From contig NZ_JAQIOZ010000021.1 in NCBI RefSeq assembly GCF_028023675.1, positions 1 through 64,000 on the forward strand: a stretch of 64,000 nt of DNA, in the 5' to 3' direction. Position 1 is the stretch's first letter. Every line of letters starts with the position of its first letter. Source of the stretch: Primorskyibacter aestuariivivens. GTDB lineage: Bacteria; Pseudomonadota; Alphaproteobacteria; Rhodobacterales; Rhodobacteraceae. The translations under genes were made by a program, and so were the position numbers. The notes under the pieces are model-generated. The model searched no databases. It was not told the DNA's origin and saw only the letters and a list, made by a program, of their open reading frames with translations. Below are positions 28,496-38,069 of the stretch, piece after piece.

Positions 28496-29266
28496 ATGGC
28501 TGAAGCTGCTCAAAATCTGCATATCTCCGACGAAGTCGCGATCCAGATTGACAACATGAACAAGTGGTACGGCACGTTCCACGTTCTGCGCGACATCAAC
28601 CTCACCGTTCACCGTGGCGAGCGGATCGTGATCGCGGGTCCGTCCGGGTCGGGTAAATCCACGCTTATCCGGTGCATCAACGCACTGGAAGAGCACCAGA
28701 AAGGGTCGATCACCGTGGACGGCACGCTGCTGTCCTCGGATCTCAAGAATATTGACAAGATCCGCTCCGAGGTCGGGATGGTGTTCCAACACTTCAACCT
28801 TTTCCCGCATCTGACGATCCTTGAGAATTGCACGCTGGCCCCGATCTGGGTGCGCAAGACGCCCAAGAAAGAGGCCGAGGAGATTGCCATGCATTTCCTC
28901 GAAAAGGTGAAGATCCCGGAACAGGCAGACAAATATCCCGGCCAGCTTTCCGGTGGTCAGCAGCAGCGTGTGGCCATCGCCCGGTCGCTCTGCATGCGTC
29001 CGCGCATCATGCTGTTCGATGAACCCACCTCGGCGCTTGACCCCGAGATGATCAAGGAAGTGCTCGACACCATGGTGAGCCTTGCCGAAGAGGGCATGAC
29101 GATGCTCTGCGTGACCCACGAGATGGGCTTTGCCCGTCAGGTGGCGAACCGTGTGATCTTTATGGATGCGGGCCAGATCGTCGAACAGAACGAACCCGAA
29201 GAGTTCTTCAACAACCCGCAGAATGAGCGGACGAAGCTCTTCCTGAGCCAGATTCTGGGACATTGA
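28496..29266 (+). CDS. bztD: Polar amino-acid ABC transporter ATP-binding protein
   Basis: 256 aa ABC ATPase. Walker [11 protein letters not shown]-loop [12 protein letters not shown], signature [15 protein letters not shown], Walker [16 protein letters not shown] and the H-loop [10 protein letters not shown] are complete. Close to GlnQ/AapP. It energises uptake through BztBC and is the last gene of the operon; the convergent sixA-like gene begins 9 bases beyond its stop. Confidence 0.96.
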   Translation: MAEAAQNLHISDEVAIQIDNMNKWYGTFHVLRDINLTVHRGERIVIAGPSGSGKSTLIRCINALEEHQKGSITVDGTLLSSDLKNIDKIRSEVGMVFQHFNLFPHLTILENCTLAPIWVRKTPKKEAEEIAMHFLEKVKIPEQADKYPGQLSGGQQQRVAIARSLCMRPRIMLFDEPTSALDPEMIKEVLDTMVSLAEEGMTMLCVTHEMGFARQVANRVIFMDAGQIVEQNEPEEFFNNPQNERTKLFLSQILGH

Positions 29267-29275
29267 TCCGGTCGA

Positions 29276-29767
29276 TCACACCAGTTCTCTGGGAATAACG
29301 AAATCAATCGGGGCGGCGGTACCAAAGCGTATCGCCGCCCAGTTTGTTTCAGGGAACTCCGCGACCAGCGTGGCACAGGTCGGGTAATCGTAGAAGCGCT
29401 CATGCGCAGGGTCATGCGTGACAAGCCGCGCGGAAAACTCCGCAATGCCGGGATTGTGGCCCAGCATCAGCACGGTTTGCCCTTCGGCCTGTTGCAAAGC
29501 ATCCATCATCGCCGCCGGTCCGGCGTGGTAGAGCGATGACTGGTAGTCAACGGGACTGGTGAGGCGCAGCCGCTCAAAGGTCTCTTGCGTGCGCAGGGAC
29601 GACGACGAGAGCGCCAGATCCGGTAGGTATCCTTTGTCCCGCAACCAATCCCCCAGTGCATCTGCCGACCGTCGTCCGCGCTTGTTCAGGGGGCGGTCAT
29701 GGTCAGCCTGCCGGGGATCATCCCAGCTTGATTTCGCGTGGCGCATCAGGATCAGGCGAAGGGTCAT
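29276..29767 (-). CDS. SixA-like histidine phosphatase
   Basis: 163 aa from ATG 29767, whose ATGA overlaps the stop of the Fe-S gene. RHG motif at the start (LILMRHAKSSWDDPRQ) and second His in MLGHNPGIAEF. SixA removes phosphate from His of phosphotransfer domains in E. coli; the substrate here is unknown. A frame upstream of 29767 exists but lies in the neighbouring gene. Confidence 0.88.
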   Translation of the reverse strand: MTLRLILMRHAKSSWDDPRQADHDRPLNKRGRRSADALGDWLRDKGYLPDLALSSSSLRTQETFERLRLTSPVDYQSSLYHAGPAAMMDALQQAEGQTVLMLGHNPGIAEFSARLVTHDPAHERFYDYPTCATLVAEFPETNWAAIRFGTAAPIDFVIPRELV

Positions 29768-30435
29768 GTCGGGTGAAACGATCTCATGTGAAAAGCCGAT
29801 TGCGCTTCGGGGCGGCCATAGCTCTGGCTCACGGGACAGGCCCGGCGTACCGCGCAACCGCGTGTCATGCAATCGCGGGTTTCATCCCGATCCAGCCAGT
29901 CCTTGCATTTGGGAACGTCATAAGCCTGCCCTTCGGCCAGCGCTCCGACCGGGCAGGCGATGAGGCAGGGGCGATCCGCGCAGTTGAGGCAGGGCGAGGG
30001 TGGCGGGTTAGGCAGGTCAACGTTCTCGCGCAGCGCCAGCGCGCCGCGAAAGGACACCATCAGCCCGGCAAGGTCATGCACAAGGATACCGGCGGGCGAA
30101 TTATGCACGCGCCTCGTTGCCTTGGCCCAGGCGATGAAAGGCGCATAGGGCGGGCCATCCGAGGGGAACAGCGCCTCTGCGCCCAGTTCTGCGGCCCAGT
30201 CGCCGAGGACGCGCTTGGACCAGCGATCAAGAGGGTCCGGGGCGCCATCCTGATATTCAGGGGTTGCTTGAAAGGCAGGCCAGAATGCGGGTTCGGCGGG
30301 GCCGATCATCAACAGCGTGTGGCATCCCTCAGGTGCGCCGTGCTCCGGCCCGGGATGAAACCCGCCCAGAATGCGCAGATGCCGCGCCTCGGCGTCCCAG
30401 CTTAGCGCTTCATAAACGGCAGCCACAAGGCCCAT
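29764..30435 (-). CDS. 4Fe-4S ferredoxin-like protein of unknown role
   Basis: About 223 aa. Cysteine groups CLNCADRPCLIACPVGAL and CMTRGCAVRRACP fit two iron-sulfur clusters; the N-terminal 120 residues (GGFHPGPEHG, LLMIGPAEPAFW) resemble a conserved alphaproteobacterial Fe-S protein family without a known reaction. Start is uncertain: ATG 30435, GTG 30426 or GTG 30465, all inside the 3' end of the desaturase gene (overlap 25-64 bases). Coupled to the SixA-like gene by ATGA. Confidence 0.75.
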   Translation of the reverse strand: MGLVAAVYEALSWDAEARHLRILGGFHPGPEHGAPEGCHTLLMIGPAEPAFWPAFQATPEYQDGAPDPLDRWSKRVLGDWAAELGAEALFPSDGPPYAPFIAWAKATRRVHNSPAGILVHDLAGLMVSFRGALALRENVDLPNPPPSPCLNCADRPCLIACPVGALAEGQAYDVPKCKDWLDRDETRDCMTRGCAVRRACPVSQSYGRPEAQSAFHMRSFHPT

Positions 30436-31196
30436 CCCAGCTTTGAAGGCCGCTCGTCCTGCCACTCAAGCCCGATCTGCATCCCTTCATGCCCGGCCTC
30501 AGGCTGGGCGATGTAGGTGCCAAAGAGGCGGTCCCAGATCGACAGGGAAAACCCGTAATTGCTGTCATGTTCGTGGCGGTGCACGGAATGATGAACGCGG
30601 TGCATATCCGGTGTCACCAGAACCCGGCGCAGCACCGCATCCAGCCAGAGCGGCAATTTAAGGTTGGAGTGATTGAACATCGCCGTGCCGTTCAGGATGA
30701 TCTCGAACAGGATCACCGCCAGCGCCGCCGGTCCCAGCAAATACACCAAACCGATCTTGAGCAGCATGGACAGGGCGATCTCGACCGGGTGAAAGCGGAT
30801 AGCCGTCGTCACGTCGATATCCGTATCGGCGTGATGAACCCGGTGCAGCCGCCACAGGATCGGCACTTTATGGGTGATCAGGTGCTGCGCCCAGATCGCG
30901 AAATCGAGGATGAGGATCGCAAGGACAATTTCGAGCCAGCCCGGCCAGTCCAGCGCGTTGAACAGCCCCCAGCCATTTGCGCCCGCATCTACCGCCGCGC
31001 CCACGGCCAGCAGCGGCAGGCCGATGGCCAGAGCCCGCAGTGTCAGTGTGTCGATGATGATGATCGCCCAATTGGTCGTCCAGCGCCGCAGACGCGGCTG
31101 ACCCAGCGCGCGCCGCGGGGCGCGCGTTTCGAGAAAGGCGAACAGGCTGAACAGCCCCGCAAAGACAACAAGACGGATGAGCGCTTCGTTTTCCAT
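30402..31196 (-). CDS. Sterol desaturase/fatty acid hydroxylase family protein
   Basis: 264 aa integral membrane di-iron enzyme. Four or five hydrophobic helices flank the His clusters HLITH, HRVHHAD, and HRVHHSVHRHEHDSN, the last two being the HxxHH boxes that bind the irons. Members hydroxylate or desaturate lipids; in marine Alphaproteobacteria such proteins act on hopanoids, carotenoids or ornithine lipids, but the substrate here is not shown. Separate from argB by a short gap. Confidence 0.88.
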   Translation of the reverse strand: MENEALIRLVVFAGLFSLFAFLETRAPRRALGQPRLRRWTTNWAIIIIDTLTLRALAIGLPLLAVGAAVDAGANGWGLFNALDWPGWLEIVLAILILDFAIWAQHLITHKVPILWRLHRVHHADTDIDVTTAIRFHPVEIALSMLLKIGLVYLLGPAALAVILFEIILNGTAMFNHSNLKLPLWLDAVLRRVLVTPDMHRVHHSVHRHEHDSNYGFSLSIWDRLFGTYIAQPEAGHEGMQIGLEWQDERPSKLGWALWLPFMKR

Positions 31197-31232
31197 GCGT
31201 TCAGATATATGCGGCAGACCGCATATGACAAC

Positions 31233-32105
31233 TCACGTTTTCGGGGCCTCGCGAATAAGCGATCCGGCCCCGTGTTCGGTATAAAGCTCCAGAAGACAGG
31301 CATTGGGCGCGCGCCCGTCGAGTATCACAACCGCGCGCACGCCACGTTCGATCGCGTCAAGCGCGGTCTCTGTCTTGGGAATCATCCCCCCTGCAATCAC
31401 GCCCTCGCTGGTCATTTCTCGGATCTGCGCGGCGGTCAGTTCAGTCACCACGTCGCCCGCTGCATTCTTGACCCCGGCCACATCGGTCAACAAAAGCAGC
31501 CGGTCGGCCTTGAGCGCGCCAGCGATGGCCCCAGCGGCGGTGTCGCCGTTGATGTTGAACGTCTCGCCCGCCCGGCCTGCGCCCAGCGGGGCAATCACCG
31601 GGATCGTGTTGGATCGGAACATGTCATGTAGAACAGCGGTGTTGATCTTTGCCGGCGTGCCTACAAAACCCAGATCGGGATTGGTCTGGTCACAGACGAT
31701 GAGGTTGGCATCCTTGCCGGACAGGCCCACGGCCTTGCCGCCCTGACCATTGATGGCCTGCACGAGGCGCTTATTCACCAGCCCCGACAGCACCATTTCC
31801 ACCACTTCCACAGTGGCCTTGTCCGTCACCCGCTTGCCATTCACGAAAGTCGAGGTGATCCCCAGCTTGTCCAGCATGGCGTTGATCATCGGTCCGCCGC
31901 CATGCACGATCACCGGGTTTACGCCCACCTGCTGCATGAGCACCACGTCGCGGGCAAACTCCTCCATCGCCTCGTCGCTGCCCATGGCGTGACCGCCCAG
32001 CTTGATGACAACTATGGCGTCGGTATAGCGCTGCAGATAGGGCAGGGCCTGAGACAGCGTGCGGGCGGTGGCGATCCAGTCGCGATTCATATCCTGGGTT
32101 TTCAT
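31233..32105 (-). CDS. argB: Acetylglutamate kinase
   Basis: 290 aa; phosphorylates N-acetylglutamate, the second step of arginine synthesis. Shows [47 protein letters not shown] and [12 protein letters not shown], plus the C-terminal TEHGAGSLI that is typical of the arginine-inhibited hexameric form. Start ATG 32105 follows AAAGG; an upstream frame extension has no family support. Part of a minus-strand block after engB, with a palindromic repeat between. Confidence 0.96.
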   Translation of the reverse strand: MKTQDMNRDWIATARTLSQALPYLQRYTDAIVVIKLGGHAMGSDEAMEEFARDVVLMQQVGVNPVIVHGGGPMINAMLDKLGITSTFVNGKRVTDKATVEVVEMVLSGLVNKRLVQAINGQGGKAVGLSGKDANLIVCDQTNPDLGFVGTPAKINTAVLHDMFRSNTIPVIAPLGAGRAGETFNINGDTAAGAIAGALKADRLLLLTDVAGVKNAAGDVVTELTAAQIREMTSEGVIAGGMIPKTETALDAIERGVRAVVILDGRAPNACLLELYTEHGAGSLIREAPKT

Positions 32106-32158
32106 CCTTTGTCCCTCTTGGTGCTCTGTTATCCCAAGCACGGGACCAAGGCGCAAGC

Positions 32159-32184
32159 GTAGGGTGGGCAATTCCTGCCCACCA
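32159..32184 (-). repeat. Dispersed palindrome, copy 4 (inverted)
   Basis: GTAGGGTGGGCAATTCCTGCCCACCA is the reverse orientation of the copies at 688, 3498 and 9913. It lies between argB and engB, five bases after the engB stop, so again near a gene end. A more decayed copy lies at 13224-13246. Confidence 0.7.
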
Positions 32185-32189
32185 AACCA

Positions 32190-32840
32190 TCAAACAAGGG
32201 AGGCAATAATCGCCCGAAGCGTTCCAATCCCGTCGCCCTTTTCGCTCGACGTCAGGACGATCTCGGGAAAGGCCGCCGGATGCTGGCTGAGCTTACTGCG
32301 CACCTGGGTCAGCACCTTCTCACGATCCGCCGCCTTGACCTTATCGGCCTTGGTCAGCACGCATTGGAAGGTCACTGCGCTCTTGTCCAAAAGCGTCAGG
32401 ATCTCTTCATCCACCTTCTTGATCCCGTGCCGCGTGTCGATCAGCACAAAGGCCCGGCGTAGCGATTGGCGGCCCGAGAGATACTGTTTCAACAGCTTCT
32501 GCCATTTCTCCACCACCGGCAGCGGCGCATTGGCATATCCATAGCCCGGAAGGTCCACGAGGTAATGATCCTCGCCACAGGTGAAAAAGTTGATCTCCTG
32601 CGTGCGCCCCGGCGTATTCGACGCCCGCGCCAATCCCTTGCGGCCGGTCAGCGCGTTGATCAGGCTGGATTTGCCCACATTGGAACGCCCGGCAAAGCAC
32701 ACTTCGATCCGGTCATCGGGCGGCAGGCCAGACATAGCCACCACGCCCTTGAGGAAATCGGTATTCCCCGCGAACAGCTTGCGGCCCTTTTCCAGGCTCA
32801 GTGCATCGGGGTCTTCGGCCAGAGGGAAAGGCAATTGCAT
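32190..32840 (-). CDS. engB: Ribosome-biogenesis GTP-binding protein EngB/YsxC
   Basis: 216 aa small GTPase needed for 50S assembly. G1 GRSNVGKSSLI, G2 TPGRTQEINFF, G3 DLPGYGYA, G4 LTKADKV, G5 TSSEKGDG. The start ATG 32840 overlaps the MOSC stop (ATGA). Grouping with yidC is common in Rhodobacterales. Confidence 0.96.
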   Translation of the reverse strand: MQLPFPLAEDPDALSLEKGRKLFAGNTDFLKGVVAMSGLPPDDRIEVCFAGRSNVGKSSLINALTGRKGLARASNTPGRTQEINFFTCGEDHYLVDLPGYGYANAPLPVVEKWQKLLKQYLSGRQSLRRAFVLIDTRHGIKKVDEEILTLLDKSAVTFQCVLTKADKVKAADREKVLTQVRSKLSQHPAAFPEIVLTSSEKGDGIGTLRAIIASLV

Positions 32841-33583
32841 CAGGCTCGTCCTATCGTGTCGCCGACGGCGACGTCACCCGCCTGCACCACCTCGGCGCGC
32901 ACGGAGAAATCACGGTGTCCCCAACTGTCCAGCGCGCCAAGCACATTGGCGTCGCGGGTGCCGGTGTCGGGGTTGTTATGCGTGGCAAGGCAGCGGTCGG
33001 TGCGTTCGCGGGGGATGACAATGGCGGTGCCGATACGGACTTCCCGGTCGATCCAGTCGAATTCTTCCCACGGCGCCAGCCCGTCGAACCAGAAATTCCC
33101 GCGCCACCGCTTGATCGACAGCTCCTGTCCCACCCGTTGTTCCACCGCGCGGTGCGATGACATGTTGCACAGCGTGACAGATGGGAAATCGCTGTCCGAA
33201 AACCCCTGTCCTGTGCCGCGAATAACCCGGGCCGATGCGGCACGGTTTTCCGGGATCAACCCGCCCGCCCATGCGATCAGCTTGTCGCCTTCATGATCCG
33301 GTTGGAACGTCAGCGAACCCAACTCGGGGTGGGTCAGCGTCACGGTTTCGGTCGCCTCGTCAAGATCGGCGGTGATGGCCGACAGGCCCGGGGCCTTGGA
33401 CACACGCGAAAAATTGGCACAGGACACCCATTTCGAGCCGTCCGCCTCCGAGGCCTCATGTGCCACGCCCCAGACCCGGTCCCAGGGCATCATATGCCCT
33501 TCCTCCAAAGAGACACGAGCCACGGTCTGAAGACCGTGGCTCTTGATTGGGTGGCGGAAGATCTGAGTGATCCTGCCGGTCAT
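32840..33583 (-). CDS. MOSC domain-containing protein
   Basis: 247 aa. An N-terminal MOSC-N beta-barrel (ITQIFRHPIKSHGLQTV) and a C-terminal MOSC domain with RWRGNFWFDGLAPWEE and RCLATHNNPDTGTRD; the last includes the Cys expected to carry the sulfur or molybdenum-cofactor chemistry. Such proteins resemble mARC/YcbX molybdoenzymes that reduce N-hydroxylated compounds. Coupled by ATGA to yidC upstream and engB downstream. Confidence 0.88.
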   Translation of the reverse strand: MTGRITQIFRHPIKSHGLQTVARVSLEEGHMMPWDRVWGVAHEASEADGSKWVSCANFSRVSKAPGLSAITADLDEATETVTLTHPELGSLTFQPDHEGDKLIAWAGGLIPENRAASARVIRGTGQGFSDSDFPSVTLCNMSSHRAVEQRVGQELSIKRWRGNFWFDGLAPWEEFDWIDREVRIGTAIVIPRERTDRCLATHNNPDTGTRDANVLGALDSWGHRDFSVRAEVVQAGDVAVGDTIGRA

Positions 33584-35409
33584 TTCTTGTCTGCCTCGCG
33601 TGGCTTCCGTTTTATGCTCGACTTGATGTTGCCGAACACGTCGGGCTTGTACCCGTGGCTCCGCATGATCAGGTACTGCTGAATGAACGTGATCGTGTTG
33701 TTCGCGATCCAGTAGACCACCAGCCCGCTGGCGAAGGAGCCCAGCATGAACATGAACACCCATGGCATCCAGGCAAAGATCATCTGTTGCGTGGGGTCGG
33801 TGGGTGCCGGGTTCAGCTTTTGCTGCAGCCACATCGAGATACCAAGCAGCAGCGGCAGGATCCCGATGAAGATCAGCGCAAGGATCGAGCCCGGTTCTGG
33901 CGTGCCCCAGGGCAGGACGCCCCAGAGGTTATAGAGCGACGACGGATCGGGTGCCGAAAGGTCCTTGATCCAGCCGATCCAGGGCGCGTGCCGCAGTTCC
34001 AGCGTGACGAAAATCACCTTGTAGAGCGAGAAGAAGATCGGGATCTGCAGCAGGATCGGCAGACAGCCCGAGGCCGGGTTGACCTTTTCCTTCTTGTAGA
34101 GCGCCATCATCTCCTGCTGGAGCTTCTGACGGTCTTCGCCCGCGCGTTCCTTGATCTTTTCCATTTCCGGCTGAAGCTCTTTCATCTTCGCCATGGAGGC
34201 ATAGGATTTATAAGCCAGCGGGAAGAGCAGCGCCTTGATCAGGATGGTCAGACCGATGATGGCCCAGCCCATATTGCCGATCATCGCATTGAGCCAGTGC
34301 AGCACGGCGAAAATCGGTTTCGTCAGGAAAAAGAACCAGCCCCAGTCGATGGAATCGAGGAACCTGTCAACGCCGCCCTTTTCATAGTTGCGTATCGCTT
34401 CCCATTCCTTGGCACCTGCAAACAGCTGCGTGGTCACGGCGACCTCTTCGCCCGCTGCCAGTTGGCGTGTGGGGAGTACGGCTTCGGTCTGGTAGATGTC
34501 GCGGCGCGCATCGTATTTGGCCACGGATTTGAAAGCGCTGCCCGGTTGCGGGATCAGCGTTGCCATCCAGTAATGCTCGGTGAAGCCGATCCAGCCGTTC
34601 TCGCTGACTTGTGTCACCTCGGCGCGGGCGCCTTCGGCGGGGTCGACGTCGAAATCGGGCATGTCTGCATAATCGATCTCGGCCAGTTCGCCGTCGGCCA
34701 TGGCCACAACACCCTCATGCAGGATAAAGAAATTCTTGAGGTCCTGCGGCTCGCCGTGACGGGCCAGAATGCCATAGGGGGCCATGGACACGGTGCCAGC
34801 GCCGCTATTGGCCACTTTCTGGGTCACGGTGAACATGTAGTTTTCGTCAACGGCAATTTCGCGCGTGAACAAAAGACCGTTGCCACTGTCCCAGGTCAGG
34901 GTGACGGGGGTGTCCTCAGTCAGGGTCACGCCTTCGCTGACCTGCCACTCGGTGTTGGGACCGGGGACGTCATCAAGGTTCAGACCCTGACCCGGCGCCC
35001 AGCCATAAAGCGCGTAATAGGCGCCCTGGCTGCCCACGGGTTTGAGCAGATCAACAATCGGCGCGCCCTCGTCCAGTGTGACGCGGTAATCCTTGAGCGC
35101 CAATGTGTCGATCCGGCCACCAAGCGCCGAGATGCTGCCGGACAGGCGCGCGGTTTCGATGGCAATGCGCGCGGCGTCAGACGCCTCGTCGGCGGCCGTT
35201 TCCTCGGTCGCGGGCGTTGTGCCCGGAGCGGCTGCCGGAGTATCGGCAACCCTGGTTTCTCCTCCCGGCGTGACCCCCGCCTCGGACTGCGTAGGCGCGT
35301 TCGGGTCCGTTGGTTCGGGTTCCGGCGGAGGAAACAGCACGAACCAGATTAGGATCACGACAAAGCTGAGCGCGGTTGCGAGGATAAGGTTCTTGTTCTG
35401 ATCGTCCAT
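33580..35409 (-). CDS. yidC: Membrane protein insertase YidC
   Basis: 609 aa. An N-terminal helix (residues 8-26), a large periplasmic domain about 60-350, then the conserved five-helix insertase core with GWAIIGLTILIKALLFPLAYKSY and the GCLPILLQIPIFFSLYKV hydrophilic-groove region. It inserts inner-membrane proteins alone or with SecYEG. The first part has a Pro/Thr/Glu-rich stretch. In many bacteria rpmH-rnpA-yidD-yidC are adjacent; here four extra genes stand between yidD and yidC. Confidence 0.96.
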   Translation of the reverse strand: MDDQNKNLILATALSFVVILIWFVLFPPPEPEPTDPNAPTQSEAGVTPGGETRVADTPAAAPGTTPATEETAADEASDAARIAIETARLSGSISALGGRIDTLALKDYRVTLDEGAPIVDLLKPVGSQGAYYALYGWAPGQGLNLDDVPGPNTEWQVSEGVTLTEDTPVTLTWDSGNGLLFTREIAVDENYMFTVTQKVANSGAGTVSMAPYGILARHGEPQDLKNFFILHEGVVAMADGELAEIDYADMPDFDVDPAEGARAEVTQVSENGWIGFTEHYWMATLIPQPGSAFKSVAKYDARRDIYQTEAVLPTRQLAAGEEVAVTTQLFAGAKEWEAIRNYEKGGVDRFLDSIDWGWFFFLTKPIFAVLHWLNAMIGNMGWAIIGLTILIKALLFPLAYKSYASMAKMKELQPEMEKIKERAGEDRQKLQQEMMALYKKEKVNPASGCLPILLQIPIFFSLYKVIFVTLELRHAPWIGWIKDLSAPDPSSLYNLWGVLPWGTPEPGSILALIFIGILPLLLGISMWLQQKLNPAPTDPTQQMIFAWMPWVFMFMLGSFASGLVVYWIANNTITFIQQYLIMRSHGYKPDVFGNIKSSIKRKPREADKK

Positions 35410-35517
35410 GAGGGACTGCCACCTGTCCTTAGTTCATCAGGCCGCGTTCAACAGAGTGTGGGGCCAAAGGTCAAGGGCAGAGTGGCAGAAAGCAGCTGCC
35501 TGCGTCCATTCGCGGCC

Positions 35518-37071
35518 CTAATTGAGCCGGGTTTTCGGAGTTGCTTCGCTGCAAGCGCCGTGCAGCCGCGTTTCATGGGCGGTAATCCAGTCGGGCAATT
35601 GCGCAAGCGGCATGGGACGGGCAATTCCGAATCCCTGCAGATGTCCGCAGCCAAGCTCGGTCAGCACAACCTGTTCGCCGATCGTTTCCACGCCTTCGGC
35701 CAATGTGTCGAGCCCAAGCTCCTGGGCCATGGAAATGATGGTCGATACCATGCGGCGCTGGTCCGGGTCCTGGTCGCAATGGACGACAAATGAGCGGTCA
35801 ATCTTCAACCGGTCGACCGCGAAACGCCGCAAGGATGTGATCGACGCATGCCCGGTGCCGAAATCGTCAAGGTCGATCCGGCAGCCGGCCTCTGAAAGTG
35901 CTGCGATATTGCGTACGGTGATATCGTCGGGCGATTCCGCGACCACCTGTTCCAGAATCTCGACGCATAGCCGTTCCGGCGCAATTGCAAAACGGTCAAG
36001 CTCCCACGCGACCCGGTCAGGCAGCTTTGGGTTGCGTAAATCCGACAAAGAGAAATTCACCCCGATGACCGGCAGATCGAGACCACGCTGGTCGAGGTCT
36101 TGCAGCATCGACAGCGCGTGATAGAGCATGTCTTCCCCCAACCTGTCCAGAAACCCATTCCGCTCGACAAGCGGCAGGAATTCATCAGGGGGAATCAGCC
36201 CGCGATCCGGGTGCTCCCAGCGCGCCAGCGCCTCACAGCCGGTGATCGCTTTGCTGACCGTGTCAATCTGGGGTTGGAACCAGGGTTTGATATGTCCCGC
36301 TTCAAGTGCGGCAGCCACGTCCAGCGCTTCCTTGTCAGCCGATCTTTTGATCATCGCCATGCCCGGAGAATAGGCGCGGATCGCGGATGGCCCGTTGCGC
36401 CGGGCAGTGATCAGAGCGGTTTCCGCCGCTTCGACAAAATGCATGGTATCCTGGCCGGGGCTGTCACGCAGGAGGCACAGGCCGACCGATGCCGAGACAT
36501 AAGCGGAGACCCCATCCAGCCTTACAGGGTCTTCCAGGGTGGCCTGCAGACGCACGGCAAGTTGAATGCACGCTTCGATATCCAAATGTGGCACCGGATC
36601 CAAAATGATGCCGAATTGCCAGTCCGACAGCTTTGCAAACTGGTCGCCGCCCCGTGTCGCGGCACGCAGCCGCTTGGCAAGCTGTTGCTGGATCCGGTCG
36701 CAGCCGCCGGTCCCGAATCGTTCCGGCAAGACCGCAGCGTCGTCGATTTCCAGGATGATACAGGCCGTGCCCTTGCCCGTGGCTTCGCTGCAGGAAATTG
36801 CTTGGGCGCACCAGTTTTCAAAATGTGACGCCAGTCCAAACCCTGTGACCGGATCTGCGCCCGCTATATGCGGGGTGCGATCACGTCCCGCGATCAGCAG
36901 CAACCAGAGCATCGGCAGCCCGAGCGCGAAGAAAGCGAGGAACACTTCGCCCCCCAGAAGATAGCCGGCAAAGGCCAGGATGGGAAAAACCGCTGGCAGC
37001 CAGCTGTTATTGACCAGTTTGCCGACCAGGTGGCGAAAATCTGCAGCGAAAGACCGAGTTGTGTGTCGCAT
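35518..37071 (-). CDS. Cyclic-di-GMP phosphodiesterase, degenerate GGDEF plus EAL
   Basis: 517 aa: two N-terminal helices (about 25-65), a GGDEF-like domain (about 75-230) and an EAL domain (about 245-500). The GGDEF active motif aligns to SDWQF (in DQFAKLSDWQFGII), so cyclase activity should be lost. The EAL side keeps CEALARWEHP, NFSLSDL, EILEQVV, IDLDDFGTGH, LKIDRSF and EGVET, so degradation of c-di-GMP is expected. The enzyme would lower c-di-GMP, affecting motility or attachment. It lies between ttcA and yidC and is likely a recent insertion in that group. Confidence 0.9.
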   Translation of the reverse strand: MRHTTRSFAADFRHLVGKLVNNSWLPAVFPILAFAGYLLGGEVFLAFFALGLPMLWLLLIAGRDRTPHIAGADPVTGFGLASHFENWCAQAISCSEATGKGTACIILEIDDAAVLPERFGTGGCDRIQQQLAKRLRAATRGGDQFAKLSDWQFGIILDPVPHLDIEACIQLAVRLQATLEDPVRLDGVSAYVSASVGLCLLRDSPGQDTMHFVEAAETALITARRNGPSAIRAYSPGMAMIKRSADKEALDVAAALEAGHIKPWFQPQIDTVSKAITGCEALARWEHPDRGLIPPDEFLPLVERNGFLDRLGEDMLYHALSMLQDLDQRGLDLPVIGVNFSLSDLRNPKLPDRVAWELDRFAIAPERLCVEILEQVVAESPDDITVRNIAALSEAGCRIDLDDFGTGHASITSLRRFAVDRLKIDRSFVVHCDQDPDQRRMVSTIISMAQELGLDTLAEGVETIGEQVVLTELGCGHLQGFGIARPMPLAQLPDWITAHETRLHGACSEATPKTRLN

Positions 37072-37130
37072 GCCCTGTGCCTGTCCATGAAGTACAGGAC
37101 CAGGATAGGCGCGGATGTCTCACCCGGATG

Positions 37131-38000
37131 TTAACGCAGCTTCGGGATATCTTCGGGGTTTTCTTCGAATTTTCCCGATCCACGCTCGAGACCCGCAAAA
37201 TCAAACAGCTTCGGGTCCAGCAGATGGGAGGGGCGCGCATTCATCAAAGCGCGGAACATCACCTGCCTGCGCCCTGGGCTGTTGCGTTCCCAACCGTCGA
37301 GGATCTGCTTGACCTGCTGGCGCTGCAACCCGTCCTGCGACCCACAGAGGTCACAGGGGATAATGGGATACTGCATTGAATTCGCAAATTTTTCGCAATC
37401 GGCCTCGGCCACGTAAGCCAGCGGGCGATAGACGAACAAATCGCCTTCTTCATTGACCAGCTTTGGCGGCATCGTGGCCAGACGCCCGCCATGGAAGAGG
37501 TTCATGAAGAAGGTTTCAAGAATGTCGTCGCGGTGGTGGCCCAGGACCACGGCCGAGCACCCCTCTTCCCGTGCAATGCGATAGAGATTGCCGCGGCGGA
37601 GCCGTGAACATAGCGCGCAATAGGTGCGCCCCCGCGGGACCTTGTCCACCACCACGGAATAGGTGTCCTGATACTCGATCCGGTGTTCGACACCCATTTC
37701 CTCAAGGAATTCGGGCAGCACTGTCGCGGGAAACCCCGGCTGCCCCTGATCAAGATTGCAGGCCAGAAGCTCCACCGGCAGCAGCCCGCGCCATTTCAGC
37801 TCGTGCAGCACCGCCAGAAGCGTATAGCTGTCCTTACCCCCTGACAAACAGACCAGCCAGCGCGCGCCGCGTTCGATCATGCCGAAATGTTCAATCGCTT
37901 CACGCGCCTGCCGCACGACGCGTTTGCGCAGCTTCTTGAACTCGGTGGTCGAGGGGGCCCCGGCAAAGAGCGGGTGGATATCGTCAGGTGTGTCCAGCAT
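37131..38000 (-). CDS. ttcA: tRNA 2-thiocytidine(32) synthetase
   Basis: 289 aa. PP-loop [23 protein letters not shown] and CDLCGSQDG with the two CxxC pairs that bind the 4Fe-4S cluster, and [16 protein letters not shown]. TtcA thiolates C32 in tRNA anticodon loops. Start ATG 38000. All catalytic features are intact. Confidence 0.95.
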   Translation of the reverse strand: MLDTPDDIHPLFAGAPSTTEFKKLRKRVVRQAREAIEHFGMIERGARWLVCLSGGKDSYTLLAVLHELKWRGLLPVELLACNLDQGQPGFPATVLPEFLEEMGVEHRIEYQDTYSVVVDKVPRGRTYCALCSRLRRGNLYRIAREEGCSAVVLGHHRDDILETFFMNLFHGGRLATMPPKLVNEEGDLFVYRPLAYVAEADCEKFANSMQYPIIPCDLCGSQDGLQRQQVKQILDGWERNSPGRRQVMFRALMNARPSHLLDPKLFDFAGLERGSGKFEENPEDIPKLR

Positions 38001-38069
38001 GGCGCGGGTTTATGCCTGTTGGCGTGATCTGGCAAGAACGGTGCGCAGGTGAATGCGCACGCTGCGGCG

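Noticed and set aside
33655-35352. 565-codon plus-strand open frame opposite yidC
   Set aside because: His/Arg/Gln-rich nonsense composition typical of a shadow frame; yidC on the other strand is certain.
36630-36660. GGDQF string in the EAL protein as an active GGDEF site
   Set aside because: By alignment of the surrounding residues the true motif position is SDWQF seven residues later; GGDQF is coincidental.
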